A DNA stretch of 64,000 nt from Siminovitchia fordii DSM 16014 = CIP 108821 (GCF_000374565.1 NZ_KB894686.1:62001-126000); one strand, 5' to 3'. Shown: positions 35,383 through 44,880, counted from the first letter of the stretch. The notes: generated by a model from the sequence alone, not told the origin. Made by a program: numbers and translations.

Positions 35383-35429
35383 TAAGACGGCCGGCAATAA
35401 TGATACCATTGCCGGCCGTCTTATTTAAT
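35383..35429. terminator. Strong bidirectional terminator
   Basis: 16 perfect pairs (35383-35398 with 35408-35423) around GACGGCCGGC/GCCGGCCGTC, with T-rich flanks on both strands, between convergent genes. Confidence 0.9.
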
Positions 35430-35450
35430 GGGCAAATAACTCGTTTATCT

Positions 35451-36767
35451 TTAAGCGATATCCGATCTATGATCTACTTTAATGTTTCTGCTGTCTTCTT
35501 TACTGACACCATTTAATATGAGATTTAAGGCGACAGCTGTGAAGCCGCCTGTAACAATCCCGTTTTCAAAGAGGATCCGAATACTTTGTGGTACATTGGC
35601 AAATACTTCAGGAGCAATCGATACCCCTAATCCGAGTCCGACTGATAATGCGACAACTAGTTGATTCTCTGTCCGGCGAAAGTCAACAGCCGACAACTGA
35701 CGGATTCCAGATGCCATCACCATTCCAAACATGGCAATCATTGCTCCTCCAAGCACCGGATCCGGAATAATCAAAGTCAGTGCTGCCACTTTCGGTAAAA
35801 GGCCAAGAGTTACAAGGATAAAACCGGATGCAACAACGACCCTTCTTTGTTTAACCCCTGTCAAAGCAATCAGACCGACATTTTGAGAAAATGTCGTATA
35901 AGGGAAGGCCTGAAAAATTCCGCCGATGATCTGTGCAAGACCTTCGGCACGCAATCCTTTCTTTATATCATTCCCAGTAAGTTTTTTATCAATGACTTCT
36001 GCAAGTGCAAAATAAACACCTGTCGCTTCCATCATACTGACAATCCCTACCAAGGTCATACTAAGGATCGCACTTAAATGGAACTCGGGGGGGCCAAATC
36101 GAAACGGCGTAATCATATGAAACCATGAAGCTTCCCCTACGCTCGAAAAGTCTACAAGGCCCATAAATGCAGCGATTACGGTACCTATCACCAAAGACGC
36201 CAAAATTGAAATTGCCCTCATGAAACCTTGGAAGAAACGATTTAACAAGACGATGATTACCAGTGTAAGTCCAGCTAATAGCAAATTAGTCAGACTTCCA
36301 TAATCAGGTGAATCAGGTTGTCCGGTAATATTGCCCATTGCGGCACCTATCAGGGAGGTACCGATAATAACAACTACTGTACCTGTAACGACTGGAGGAA
36401 AGAAAGGAATGATCCTGTCCATAAATTGAGCTAAAAATATGACGATGGCGCCAGCAGCAATTATCGCTCCAAATATAGCCGGTACCCCTTGCATCGTTCC
36501 GATTGCTATCATAGGTCCAACGGCTTGAAAGGCAACTCCCATAATGATCGGCATTTGGATGCCGAAAAATTTATTTCCGAGGACTTGTAAAAATGTTGCA
36601 AGTCCACAAGTAAATAAATCAATTGAAATCAAATAAGCGACTTCTGCTTCGTTTAAACCGATTGCAGGACCGACAATCAATGGAACAACGACTGCGCCGC
36701 CGTACATGGCCAGCACATGCTGCATACCAAATGTTCCCAGCTTCCAAATTCCCAATTGTTTATTCAT
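35451..36767 (-). CDS. pbuX: Xanthine permease, NCS2 family, PbuX-like
   Basis: 438-aa purine/proton symporter with about 14 membrane segments. QHVLAMYGGAVVVPLIVG near the N-terminus, MEATGVYFALAEV and FPYTTFSQNVG are family marks and agree closely with B. subtilis PbuX; uric acid transport (PucJ/PucK) is a possible alternative. GGGGGAGGATC precedes the ATG. The leader, about 440 nt, contains a cre-like site, an intrinsic terminator and a short frame. No purine riboswitch was recognised in it. Confidence 0.88.
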   Translation of the reverse strand: MNKQLGIWKLGTFGMQHVLAMYGGAVVVPLIVGPAIGLNEAEVAYLISIDLFTCGLATFLQVLGNKFFGIQMPIIMGVAFQAVGPMIAIGTMQGVPAIFGAIIAAGAIVIFLAQFMDRIIPFFPPVVTGTVVVIIGTSLIGAAMGNITGQPDSPDYGSLTNLLLAGLTLVIIVLLNRFFQGFMRAISILASLVIGTVIAAFMGLVDFSSVGEASWFHMITPFRFGPPEFHLSAILSMTLVGIVSMMEATGVYFALAEVIDKKLTGNDIKKGLRAEGLAQIIGGIFQAFPYTTFSQNVGLIALTGVKQRRVVVASGFILVTLGLLPKVAALTLIIPDPVLGGAMIAMFGMVMASGIRQLSAVDFRRTENQLVVALSVGLGLGVSIAPEVFANVPQSIRILFENGIVTGGFTAVALNLILNGVSKEDSRNIKVDHRSDIA

Positions 36768-36779
36768 ATGATCCTCCCC

Positions 36780-36908
36780 CTAGAAATTGTTATTGAGATC
36801 CATCAGGGAGAAAGGAGAACCGCGAATGTAGAGTATGGGCAGATAAGCTTTACGAAGAGTAGGCGATAGGAATTCGTTAAATATTTCTTGAAAAACTCTT
36901 GGCTCCAT
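36780..36908 (-). CDS. Possible 42-aa frame in the pbuX leader
   Basis: MEPRVFQEIFNEFLSP at its start, AAAGAGGTG 11 bp before the ATG; it ends 12 bp before pbuX, overlapping its ribosome-binding site region. It lies after the attenuator terminator and could couple translation. May be chance. Confidence 0.35.
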   Translation of the reverse strand: MEPRVFQEIFNEFLSPTLRKAYLPILYIRGSPFSLMDLNNNF

Positions 36909-36965
36909 GGTGTAATTTCACCTCTTTAAAATTCATGAGAATACGAAACTTTCTAATACTTTGAG

Positions 36966-37025
36966 CCGAAAAAAGTAAAAAGCCGCAATTAAAAGAGGCA
37001 CAATGTACCTTTTTAATTGCGGCTT
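36966..37025 (-). terminator. Attenuator-type terminator in the pbuX leader
   Basis: AAGCCGCAATTAAAA-type stem (36980-36997 with 37008-37025), followed on the minus strand by TTTTACTTTTTT. It lies between the promoter and pbuX, so expression needs readthrough. The upstream RNA (37026-37190) repeats TTGACC twice but showed no recognisable aptamer. Confidence 0.8.
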
Positions 37026-37191
37026 CTTCAACCCCGGTCAACAAGGTATAATGAAGGGCAATAACTGGTTCGGAATCTTACTGAGTTAACGGTCAATATT
37101 CCGATTTTCAGTATTTCATTCTATTGTAGCTCCCATCCCCAAGGAATGGTCTTTCCTGACGGAAAATTAAGTATTGAGTAAAAATTCCATA

Positions 37192-37205
37192 TGTAAGCGC
37201 TTTTA
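37192..37205 (-). promoter_or_regulatory. cre-like site of pbuX
   Basis: TGTAAGCGCTTTTA (minus strand TAAAAGCGCTTACA), close to the CcpA consensus TGWAANCGNTNWCA. It is about 11 bp downstream of the -10, a repressing position. Confidence 0.65.
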
Positions 37206-37215
37206 ATTCATTACT

Positions 37216-37244
37216 ATCGTACATTAATAATTTGAAAAAATCAA
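37216..37244 (-). promoter_or_regulatory. Promoter of pbuX
   Basis: Minus strand TTGATT (37244-37239), 17 bp, TACGAT (37221-37216). Between here and the next gene (37262-37561) there is only an inverted repeat ACCTGCAG/CTGCAGGT at 37366-37398. Confidence 0.7.
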
Positions 37245-37561
37245 CACCTTTTGATATTTGTAAAAATTATTTTGACATTTTCCGATAATGTTCCCTAACA
37301 CATCCTCCATAAAATGTGGAAAGGTAAAAATGGAATAATCTAAAGTTAAAGCATCTCATCATAATACCTGCAGCATGCCTTAGATGGGTACTGCAGGTGG
37401 ATTATCTGCATTGTGTGTCCCAAGCAGGGTGATCGGACTTGAGAGAATGCCGTTCGCCTGTTGTTGTCCATCGTGCATGTGTGAAGAATTCTGTTTTTTC
37501 GATTCCCAGGAAAAGAAGGGACCTTTGAAATGAATGATTATTGTTAATCCAAAAACAGATA

Positions 37562-38443
37562 CTATATCATTACTTTTTTCATCAAAACTTGTTTTAAAGG
37601 AACCTTTTGATCCGTATACTCTTCTTTAAATCCAGCTCTTTTTAAAATGTCTAAGAGAAGCTGATTCTTTCCGGGCAAATTATAGGTGGAAATAGTGTGA
37701 GGTTCTGTTTTAATCAAATGATCTATTATAGATTGAAAGAGTTCCAGCTTGTTTGGAAGCCTTTCGTCAACCGAACATTGATAGATAATGGTTTTTCCAC
37801 CGCTTTTTTGATATAAAGCATATGCTACAGGCTCCCCGTTACAATTCTTCATGATGATTGACTCTCCATGGCGAATGAAATTCCATTGTGTTTTCCATGG
37901 GGCATCATGTTGATAAAAAGATAGATCGCGAACTTCATGGGGGAGTCCGCGATGCAATGAAAACCCTGGCAAATCCAGAAAATTGACTCTGGTCTTTTCG
38001 TTACTCCCAGTTTTTTTCAAAAACATCAAATGGTCCACAACATGGTATCCGCAACTTTCATAGAGACGGATAGCACCATGATTGATACTGAAAGCTTCGA
38101 GGCTCGCAATGTCAACATTTTCTTGGTCGTATAATTCCATGGTTGATTCCATCAGTTTTCTTGCAATCCCTTTGCCTCTGAAAGTAACGGCTACTGCTGT
38201 TCCTCCGTTCCAGGCAACCCTTTTTCCGTTGGAGGTCATGATTCCGTTTAAAATAATACCTGCAGGATGGCTGTTAAAGTAAGCGATAAAAGAATAGTCT
38301 GGAGACAACTCGTCCCAGCCCAATCTGTAAGCGAATTGGCTGTTGGTCATTTGCATATTTACATAATAATCAATGAATCCTTTATTCCAGGCTTCGCAAG
38401 CATCCTTTATGGGAACATCACTCAGCTTTTTGATTGTAAGCAT
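37562..38443 (-). CDS. Tandem-GNAT N-acetyltransferase
   Basis: 293 aa. N-terminal GNAT domain (1-145) with the acetyl-CoA loop VAVTFRGKGIARKLME and the downstream NHGAIRLYESCGYH; the C-terminal half (about 160-290) looks like a second, degenerate GNAT fold (GEPVAYALYQ, LLLDILKRAGF). Substrate not predictable. Monocistronic on the minus strand. Confidence 0.8.
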   Translation of the reverse strand: MLTIKKLSDVPIKDACEAWNKGFIDYYVNMQMTNSQFAYRLGWDELSPDYSFIAYFNSHPAGIILNGIMTSNGKRVAWNGGTAVAVTFRGKGIARKLMESTMELYDQENVDIASLEAFSINHGAIRLYESCGYHVVDHLMFLKKTGSNEKTRVNFLDLPGFSLHRGLPHEVRDLSFYQHDAPWKTQWNFIRHGESIIMKNCNGEPVAYALYQKSGGKTIIYQCSVDERLPNKLELFQSIIDHLIKTEPHTISTYNLPGKNQLLLDILKRAGFKEEYTDQKVPLKQVLMKKVMI

Positions 38444-38507
38444 AACAAATCCCTCTGAATGTGTATTTTTTTAAAGTCATTGGCAGTAGGGGAGTTAAGA
38501 AGTAGTC

Positions 38508-39092
38508 TTATGTTTGATCTTCCTGTAAATAAGTTTTAATTTTGGGCGGTACATATGTTGAAAACTGATTTAAAAGGCCGTCGATTTCATCATCAACAAG
38601 CGCCATGTGCCGAAATTTTTCATCCAGGAACTTTTCTTTCAGCATATGTTGAAACAGGGAAATAAGAGGGTCATAATAACGGTTGATGTTTAAAATGCCG
38701 CATGGTTTTTGATGGAGCCCCAGTTGTGCCCATGTATAGATTTCAAAGAATTCTTCGAGCGTTCCAGGACCCCCGGGGAGAGCGATGAATCCATCAGCGA
38801 GATCAGCCATCTTCGCTTTTCTTTCATGCATGGAATCCACAATGATAAGCTCTGATAGTCCGGGATGAACAATTTCCTTCCTTTTTAGAAATTCCGGCAT
38901 GACGCCGACTACATGTCCGCCATTTTCGAGCACTGAATCTGCTACAGCACCCATGACACCGACACTTGCTGCGCCATATATAAGTGTTATATTACGCTTG
39001 GCCAATTCCTGACCAACAGCTTTGGCATCTTCTATATAAACGTCGGATGCACCAGTTCTTGATCCACAAAAAATTGCAACTGATTTGATCAA
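38508..39092 (-). CDS. LOG-family nucleoside-5'-monophosphate phosphoribohydrolase, YvdD-like
   Basis: 194 aa, Rossmann-like lysine-decarboxylase-like fold. CGSRTGA at the N-terminus and the signature PGGPGTLEEFFE (about 103-114) mark the LOG family, which releases the base from N6-modified AMP (cytokinin activation) or from other nucleotides. In bacteria the role is usually nucleotide turnover. GGAGGG precedes the ATG. Confidence 0.88.
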   Translation of the reverse strand: MIKSVAIFCGSRTGASDVYIEDAKAVGQELAKRNITLIYGAASVGVMGAVADSVLENGGHVVGVMPEFLKRKEIVHPGLSELIIVDSMHERKAKMADLADGFIALPGGPGTLEEFFEIYTWAQLGLHQKPCGILNINRYYDPLISLFQHMLKEKFLDEKFRHMALVDDEIDGLLNQFSTYVPPKIKTYLQEDQT

Positions 39093-39158
39093 TAGAAAAC
39101 CCTCCTTTTAATAAAATTATATAAAATAAGCAATATTTTGTTAAACTTAAGTTATTAT

Positions 39159-39251
39159 TATAGAGGATGCTCAAAAAGTCCCCAAATGATAAGCGGCGAA
39201 CTTCATCGTTGGCTTTTTTCTTTTTTGGAAACGTTTGAACATGCTCTTATA
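39159..39251. repeat. MITE-like element with imperfect terminal inverted repeats
   Basis: TATAGAGGATGCTCAAAA at the left (39159 on) and the reverse complement of TATAAGAGCATGTTCAAA at the right (ending 39251), about 93 bp long. GAGGATGYTCAAAAAGTC ends are a pattern I associate with small dispersed Bacillus repeats. No coding capacity. Confidence 0.5.
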
Positions 39252-39360
39252 CTAACAATTTATTCGGATGTTTGGATGGTCATGACTCCATTGTTCGGAT
39301 GCATGATCATCAATCCTGAATAAAAATGAATATAGTTGATCGATTTTGGGGAGTGAAGTA

Positions 39361-40305
39361 ATGCAGCAAAAGAAAGACAAGCAGACGATCGGTATTTATT
39401 TGTTATTATTATTGGTTCCTTTATTTTGGGGCGGAGCTTTCGGTGCAGCCAAGCATATCATTACAGAGGTGCCGCCCATAACTACTGCGGCATTCCGCTT
39501 TGGGCTGGCAGGGCTGATTTTGTATGCAGCGGCCCGATTCAGTTCGGAATGGGACATCCAAAAAATAAAAGTGCATTGGTTGAGTTTGCTTTTGATGGCT
39601 TTAACCGGTATTTTTGGATATAATCTGTTCTTCTTCATGGGGCTGGAATACACTTCTGCTGTCAATGGATCATTGATTGTTGCAACAACCCCTGTGTTCG
39701 TTACGCTCGGTGCTGTACTATTTCTTGGAGAGACATGGAGCCCCCGGTTGGGGACGGGCCTTATTTTATCATTGACTGGGGTATTCCTGGTCATTATTAA
39801 AGGTTCTTTACAAACAATTAAGACATTAACGTTCAATGAGGGGGATGTACTTTTTATTGCTGCCCTTATTTGCTGGATCGCACATGGTTTAATTGGAAAA
39901 GTCGTTTTGCAAAAAGTCTCTCCTTTTCTGACGACAACCGTTACAACCATTGTTGGATCTGTCTGCCTGGCATTGCTCTCCTTTTTTGAAAGAGGGTGGG
40001 GAAACATTTTAAGGATGTCAAACCAAGCTTGGTTGGAAATGGCATTTATGGTCTTTTTTGCATCGATTGTCGGTTTTATTTTATGGAATAAAGGGATACA
40101 GAAAATTGGTGCAAGCAAGGCAAGCATGTATATGAATCTCGTACCGATAAATGCTGCATGGATCGCTTTTTTTCTTTACGATGCACCCATAAGTTGGCTG
40201 CAAATCGCCGGAATGTTTATGGTCATCATAGGTGTCTATGTGTCTACGACGGGCCATCATAAGAAAAATAAGAAACTGAAGAAAGCAACTAAAAGAGTTA
40301 TTTAA
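39361..40305 (+). CDS. EamA/DMT-family transporter
   Basis: 314 aa with ten membrane helices in two EamA repeats (about 10-145 and 165-295): PLFWGGAFGAAKHIITE and TSAVNGSLIVATTPVFVTL in the first, NLVPINAAWIAFFLYDAPISW (motif NLVPINAAW) in the second. Probably exports a metabolite or amino acid. ATG 39361 follows GGGGAGTGA; a TTG at 39346 is unlikely. Lysine-rich tail. Confidence 0.85.
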   Translation: MQQKKDKQTIGIYLLLLLVPLFWGGAFGAAKHIITEVPPITTAAFRFGLAGLILYAAARFSSEWDIQKIKVHWLSLLLMALTGIFGYNLFFFMGLEYTSAVNGSLIVATTPVFVTLGAVLFLGETWSPRLGTGLILSLTGVFLVIIKGSLQTIKTLTFNEGDVLFIAALICWIAHGLIGKVVLQKVSPFLTTTVTTIVGSVCLALLSFFERGWGNILRMSNQAWLEMAFMVFFASIVGFILWNKGIQKIGASKASMYMNLVPINAAWIAFFLYDAPISWLQIAGMFMVIIGVYVSTTGHHKKNKKLKKATKRVI

Positions 40306-40565
40306 CATACGTACGCTTCGACTGGATATTTACCATTAGATTTGAAGTTTTTCGAGATAAGAGGTTTGAGCTGATAGCTTGCTGCTGTTCTTACCGGACT
40401 ATATCAACACCAATCGGAACAATACGTTGCACGGTTATAGATACTTTGTTTTTGAGGGCTCGTTTTGATTTTTCACTGATGATTACATGAACCTAGTTTT
40501 GTTGATTTTCTATGATTGAAAGAGTTTTAATATGATAGGAAGCAATTGAAAGGATTTGGTTACTG

Positions 40566-41234
40566 GTGAATATCCCAATTTTATTTGAAGATAACCACCT
40601 TCTCGTAGTGGAGAAGCCGGTGAATGTGCCGGTTCAGGAAGATAACAGCGGTGACAGGGATTTGCTTACAGCTTTAAAAGAAGATATTAAGTTTCGCTAT
40701 CAAAAACCGGGTAATGTGTACCTCGGGCTTGTCCACCGGCTGGATCGTCCCGTTGGCGGTGTGATGGTATTTGCCAAAACTTCCAAAGCTGCATCCAGGT
40801 TATCCGATGCGATCAGAAGAAAAAAGTTCGAGAGGACATACCTTGCTGTAGTCAGAGGTATTCCTCAAGAAGAAGCGCGGCTTGAACATTTCTTATATAA
40901 AGATCAGCGGAAAAATATTGTTCGGACGGTCCCGTCCAATCATAAGCATGGAAAAAAATCAATTTTGGAATATAAGGTTATTAGCAAGGCGGAGAATCTC
41001 AGCCTTTTGACTGTCAGGCTTCTTACGGGCCGATCCCACCAGATTCGGGTACAGCTTTCATCTGAAAGCCATCCCTTGTATGGTGATCAAAAATATGGGA
41101 AAAACGTCAACCGTCCGGGGCAGCAGATTGCCTTGTGGGCGAACACTCTGGAATTTGAGCATCCGACCAAAAAGGAAACGGTCAGATTTGAATCGAGACC
41201 GCCTAAAGAGTATCCGTGGACTCTATGGCAATAA
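40566..41234 (+). CDS. RluA-family pseudouridine synthase
   Basis: 222 aa, compact form without an S4 domain. Catalytic aspartate in VHRLDRPVGGVM (about residue 60) and RLLTGRSHQIRVQLS (about 153-167) are conserved. Converts uridine to pseudouridine in rRNA or tRNA; target not assignable. GTG start with AAAGGA upstream. The preceding 260 bp hold no gene. Confidence 0.88.
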   Translation: MNIPILFEDNHLLVVEKPVNVPVQEDNSGDRDLLTALKEDIKFRYQKPGNVYLGLVHRLDRPVGGVMVFAKTSKAASRLSDAIRRKKFERTYLAVVRGIPQEEARLEHFLYKDQRKNIVRTVPSNHKHGKKSILEYKVISKAENLSLLTVRLLTGRSHQIRVQLSSESHPLYGDQKYGKNVNRPGQQIALWANTLEFEHPTKKETVRFESRPPKEYPWTLWQ

Positions 41235-41373
41235 ACAAGGGAATATCGGATCCGGTACTGTTACATTGTAACGAGGGCCATCCATTATTAACATTACATA
41301 TAATCAGCGGCTAGTCGCCCTTTTGGACCATCTCGATCTCATTGTTAATTTTATCAAAAAGAGAGGAATTATT

Positions 41374-42225
41374 ATGCAGGATCAAACGGTGTTAATTACC
41401 GGTTCATCGAACGGATTCGGCTTATTGACTGCAGTCGAATTGGCCAAGCGGGGGTTCACTGTCATAGCATCGATGAGAGATTTGGATCGGAGCGCTGACT
41501 TAAGGCGATTAAGCAAAAAGTATCATATAGGAGATCGTATGATCTATATTCAGCTTGATGTGGCATCCCAGACATCAGTAAGTAATTTCACCGATCGACT
41601 GCGGGATCTTCCGCCTATAGATATATTAGTAAACAACGCCGGGTTTGCGCTGGGGGGCTTTTGTGAAGAAACAAGTTTAATAGAATATAAAGAACAATTT
41701 GAAACAAATTTCTTCGGTGCAGTTTCTGTAACGCAAGCTGTTCTACCTTATATGAGAGAACGAAAAAGGGGCAAGATCATTAACATGAGCAGCATTTCGG
41801 GAAAAATGGGATTTCCGGGTTTGTCACCATATGTCGCTTCCAAGTATGCATTGGAAGGTTGGACTGAATGCCTGCGTTTGGAAGTAAAACCATTTGGGAT
41901 AGATGTTGCTTTAATTGAACCGGGGTCATATAAAACTTCGATATGGTCTACCGGTAAAAAAATAGCCGCAAATTCAACATTGGGCAGTTCCCCGTATAGC
42001 CCTTATCTAAAAGCCATAGAAAACCAGCTGGAAAAAGGGAAAAGCAAATACGGAGATCCCCGTGATGTCGCCTTGCTAATAGCAGATCTATGCATGCAAA
42101 CAGAATTGCAAGCGTTACGGAATCCAATCGGCAGGGGTGTAAAAACCGCATTGAACTTGAAAAATATCATCCCATGGAAATTGTGGGAAAAAGCGTTTTT
42201 CCATAAATTGAAAATAAAGAAGTAA
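41374..42225 (+). CDS. Short-chain dehydrogenase/reductase
   Basis: 283 aa from ATG 41374 (GAGAGG upstream; an in-frame TTG at 41323 is unlikely). TGSSNGFG (about 9-16), NNAG (about 88-91), catalytic Ser in NMSSISGKMG and YVASK (about 155-159). The pattern resembles the retinol-dehydrogenase-like classical SDRs. Substrate unknown. Confidence 0.82.
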   Translation: MQDQTVLITGSSNGFGLLTAVELAKRGFTVIASMRDLDRSADLRRLSKKYHIGDRMIYIQLDVASQTSVSNFTDRLRDLPPIDILVNNAGFALGGFCEETSLIEYKEQFETNFFGAVSVTQAVLPYMRERKRGKIINMSSISGKMGFPGLSPYVASKYALEGWTECLRLEVKPFGIDVALIEPGSYKTSIWSTGKKIAANSTLGSSPYSPYLKAIENQLEKGKSKYGDPRDVALLIADLCMQTELQALRNPIGRGVKTALNLKNIIPWKLWEKAFFHKLKIKK

Positions 42226-42409
42226 ACGGATTTACTTGTTCTTGTCGATCGCTTGGAAATTTTGGTTTGAAATGAACGCCGTCCAGTTTTGAACGGTGTT
42301 TTTGGACATATAAACATGGGTCAATACTCAAAGTTGTTTGTTTTTTAATATATGTAATAATGTTTATAGATGCTGGAATGGTAACAATGTTAGAAAAAGA
42401 GGAGATTAT

Positions 42410-42838
42410 ATGGAACAGGTTATTTCTTCAAATGTATCAAGAACTATTCAGACAAAACTTGTGTTGCCGCCTGATACAAATCATTTAGGTACTATTTTTG
42501 GAGGCACCATTTTAGCTTACATCGATGAGATTGCCGCAATTGCAGCAATGAAGCATTCAAAGAAAGTGGTGGTTACTGCCGCGATTGATACGGTTAATTT
42601 TGTATCATCGGCAAAAAGTGGAGATATATTGACACTGGAGGCGTTTGTTCTGTCTACAGGCAATACATCCATGAAAGTGTATGTCAAGGTTGAATGCCAT
42701 CAATTGGATACTGATGAAAAGAAGCTTACAACTACTTCCACGCTGACTATGGTTGCACTTGATGATAATGGAAAGCCCACACCGGTACCAAAGGTGAAAT
42801 TGGAATCAGACTGGGAAAAAGAATTATTGAATATCTGA
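42410..42838 (+). CDS. ykhA: Acyl-CoA thioesterase, YkhA-like
   Basis: 142-aa hot-dog protein hydrolysing acyl-CoA. TNHLGTIFGGTILAYIDEIAA (motif GTIFGGTILAYIDE, about 25-38) contains the conserved catalytic Asp/Glu region. ATG 42410 follows AGAGGAG; earlier in-frame starts lack a ribosome-binding site. Ends in a strong terminator. Confidence 0.87.
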   Translation: MEQVISSNVSRTIQTKLVLPPDTNHLGTIFGGTILAYIDEIAAIAAMKHSKKVVVTAAIDTVNFVSSAKSGDILTLEAFVLSTGNTSMKVYVKVECHQLDTDEKKLTTTSTLTMVALDDNGKPTPVPKVKLESDWEKELLNI

Positions 42839-42866
42839 AGCTCTGCCGTTTGGCAGAGCTTTTTTG
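42838..42866 (+). terminator. Terminator of the thioesterase gene
   Basis: AAGCTCTGCC/GGCAGAGCTT with a GTTT loop and TTTTT; the stem overlaps the stop codon. Confidence 0.9.
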
Positions 42867-42878
42867 TAATACACCAGA

Positions 42879-43106
42879 TTATTTTATTCCCACATAGAGC
42901 TGCGACAGAAAAGCGGTTTTGCTGGTGCAGGCAAAGCGCATGGACATCAATTCCAGAGCCTGTGGCGGATTGGAAGTCCTTGATGTGAGTTTTAGCCAAT
43001 CGATACTGTCTTGAGCAAAAATTGAATCAATGGCGTCTGGGGTGTAAACTACGCCTTCAGCAGTACCGTTCAGGTTTGTGCAGATATGTTGGTCCCTCGT
43101 ACATCC
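42879..43106 (-). pseudogene. Start-less open frame, possible gene remnant
   Basis: 75 codons open on the minus strand with no usable start; reads GTAEGVVYTPDAIDSIFAQD and ends MSMRFACTSKTAFLSQLY. Composition is protein-like. No family recognised. Fills most of the 42867-43165 gap. Confidence 0.3.
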
Positions 43107-43165
43107 TTATCTTTCGTTAAAGGACTCAAGTCTATTGTTTATGGATTGGTGCTTTCGCTTTCGTT

Positions 43166-43585
43166 CTATATGACTTCATTGAAGATCATTTGGTCTTTCG
43201 CTAAATCAATCACTTTTAGGCGGTTGTCATGTTTGATATAAATGCTTTTAAAAAGTTTATTATGATTTTGATCTTCAAACAGAATCACTCTTTTATTTGC
43301 ATTGTCAGTTTTAACAATTTCCTCATATTCATCATTGCCGATTTTCTCCAACACAACTGGCAGCTCCGTATAATCTGATTGATCCTCGTTCGCAGCTGAA
43401 GAGTCTGCGGATTTTTCCTCATGAACTTCATTGTTGCCGGTCCCGTCTGGTTGATTATTTTCAGGTTTTGTTGTTTGTGCAGTACTTCCATCATTGCTGT
43501 TATTGGCATCTTGTGTTTGTTCATCCTTTCCCGTACAAGCTGTCAATAAAAGTACACTTAAACATAAGATAAATGTTTTTCTCAT
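43166..43585 (-). CDS. Small acidic lipoprotein
   Basis: 139 aa from ATG 43585 (TTGGAGTG upstream). Signal peptide with lipobox LTAC (Cys about 17), a low-complexity Asn/Glu/Ser linker (about 20-75), then a conserved-looking C-terminal module (about 76-139, VVLEKIGNDEYEE). Anchored outside the membrane. No family recognised. Confidence 0.7.
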   Translation of the reverse strand: MRKTFILCLSVLLLTACTGKDEQTQDANNSNDGSTAQTTKPENNQPDGTGNNEVHEEKSADSSAANEDQSDYTELPVVLEKIGNDEYEEIVKTDNANKRVILFEDQNHNKLFKSIYIKHDNRLKVIDLAKDQMIFNEVI

Positions 43586-43797
43586 ATATGACACTCCAAT
43601 CTATAAAAATATCTTTTGACCTGTACATTATATTTTTGCTTTTGTCCTAATGCAAAAATAACAGCTTAAACTGGAAGAATAAAAAATATTGGAAATTTGA
43701 TAAAGGCACTTGAAAAAAACCACCAAATCCGTACAATGTTTTATGTGAGTTGTTAAATGTTCGTGTTTTTTGGAAAAATAATGGAATGGAGTGTATT

Positions 43798-44868
43798 ATG
43801 GATATCATCAAAGACATATTAGCAGCATTAAGCGTTGTACTTAACGGACTTCCACAGGGACTTCTTGCATTAACCTTCGGCTTTGCTTCAGTACCGACTG
43901 CCTTCGCGTTTATAGTAGGTGCAGGAGGTAATGCAATGATGGGCTCCGTTCCGGTTATTTCCTATCAGGCTGAAACAATCACGCTGGCAGGAACAATGGG
44001 AAAAAATATGCGTGAACGCCTTTCAATGATCTTTTTTGGTGCGTTGATTATGGTGCCGATCGGGTTATTCGGTCTTCTGGAAAGAATCGTTGATTGGATT
44101 GGGCCTGTCATCACAAGCGGGATGATGGCCGGGGTTGGCATCATGTTATCTAAGGTAGCTTGGGAAATGGCTAAAAACGATAAATGGGTCGGTATTACAT
44201 CTTTTGCCAGCGCGCTTATTGTATATATAGCAACAAAAGATCTTGTCTATACAATCACCATATCTGTCATTCTCTCAAGCGTAGTCTATTACTTTTTAAC
44301 AAAAAACAACAAAGCTGAATTTCAGGCGCCACAAAAGGAAAAAATTACCCGTCAAAAGCTGATCCTTAATCCTATGGTAATTCGCGGGGCATTGGCAATG
44401 GTATGTTTGAACATAGGAGCAAACATTGCTTTCGGAAAAATTAATGGGGATATAGCGAAAACAGATGTAAATGTCGATGTTTTGACAGTGATCAGCAGCT
44501 TGGCAGATATGGTATCTTCCTTTTTTGGAGGTGCGCCGGTAGAGGTTGTCATTTCGGCAACTGCCAGTGCCCCTCATCCGGTCTGGTCTGGAGTGCTGAT
44601 GATGGTGATTATGGCTGTTATCCTATTTGCCGGGCTTCTTCCAAAGATTGGACGATATGTGCCAAGTGCTTCCATAGCAGGATTTTTATTCGTGTTGGGG
44701 GCGATTGTCACATTGCCTGGAAACGCCGCTGCTTCATTTTCTACTGGTGAACCGGCTTCGGGCTTGATCGGGGGCATCACAATGGTTGTTACTGCGATTA
44801 CCGATCCGTTTCTTGGAATGCTCGCTGGTTTGATCATACAATTTTTGATTGGATTATTTGGTTTTTAA
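43798..44868 (+). CDS. NCS2-type purine permease
   Basis: 356 aa, about 11-12 membrane helices, from ATG 43798. GNAMMGSVPVISYQAETITLAG resembles the substrate-site helix of the AzgA/guanine-hypoxanthine permease group, but the protein is about 80-100 residues shorter than usual members. Followed 12 bp later by a phosphoribosyltransferase gene, making an uptake-and-trap pair for a purine base. Base identity is unknown. Confidence 0.75.
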   Translation: MDIIKDILAALSVVLNGLPQGLLALTFGFASVPTAFAFIVGAGGNAMMGSVPVISYQAETITLAGTMGKNMRERLSMIFFGALIMVPIGLFGLLERIVDWIGPVITSGMMAGVGIMLSKVAWEMAKNDKWVGITSFASALIVYIATKDLVYTITISVILSSVVYYFLTKNNKAEFQAPQKEKITRQKLILNPMVIRGALAMVCLNIGANIAFGKINGDIAKTDVNVDVLTVISSLADMVSSFFGGAPVEVVISATASAPHPVWSGVLMMVIMAVILFAGLLPKIGRYVPSASIAGFLFVLGAIVTLPGNAAASFSTGEPASGLIGGITMVVTAITDPFLGMLAGLIIQFLIGLFGF

Positions 44869-44880
44869 GGAGGGGTTCAG

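Noticed and set aside
36980-37250. Purine (guanine) riboswitch before pbuX
   Set aside because: The conserved loop sequences and P1 stem of the purine aptamer could not be found on the minus strand; only a terminator and cre-like site are supported.
39396-40127. 243-aa minus-strand frame opposite the EamA gene
   Set aside because: Long only because of codon bias in the opposite strand; the plus-strand EamA protein has clear membrane repeats.
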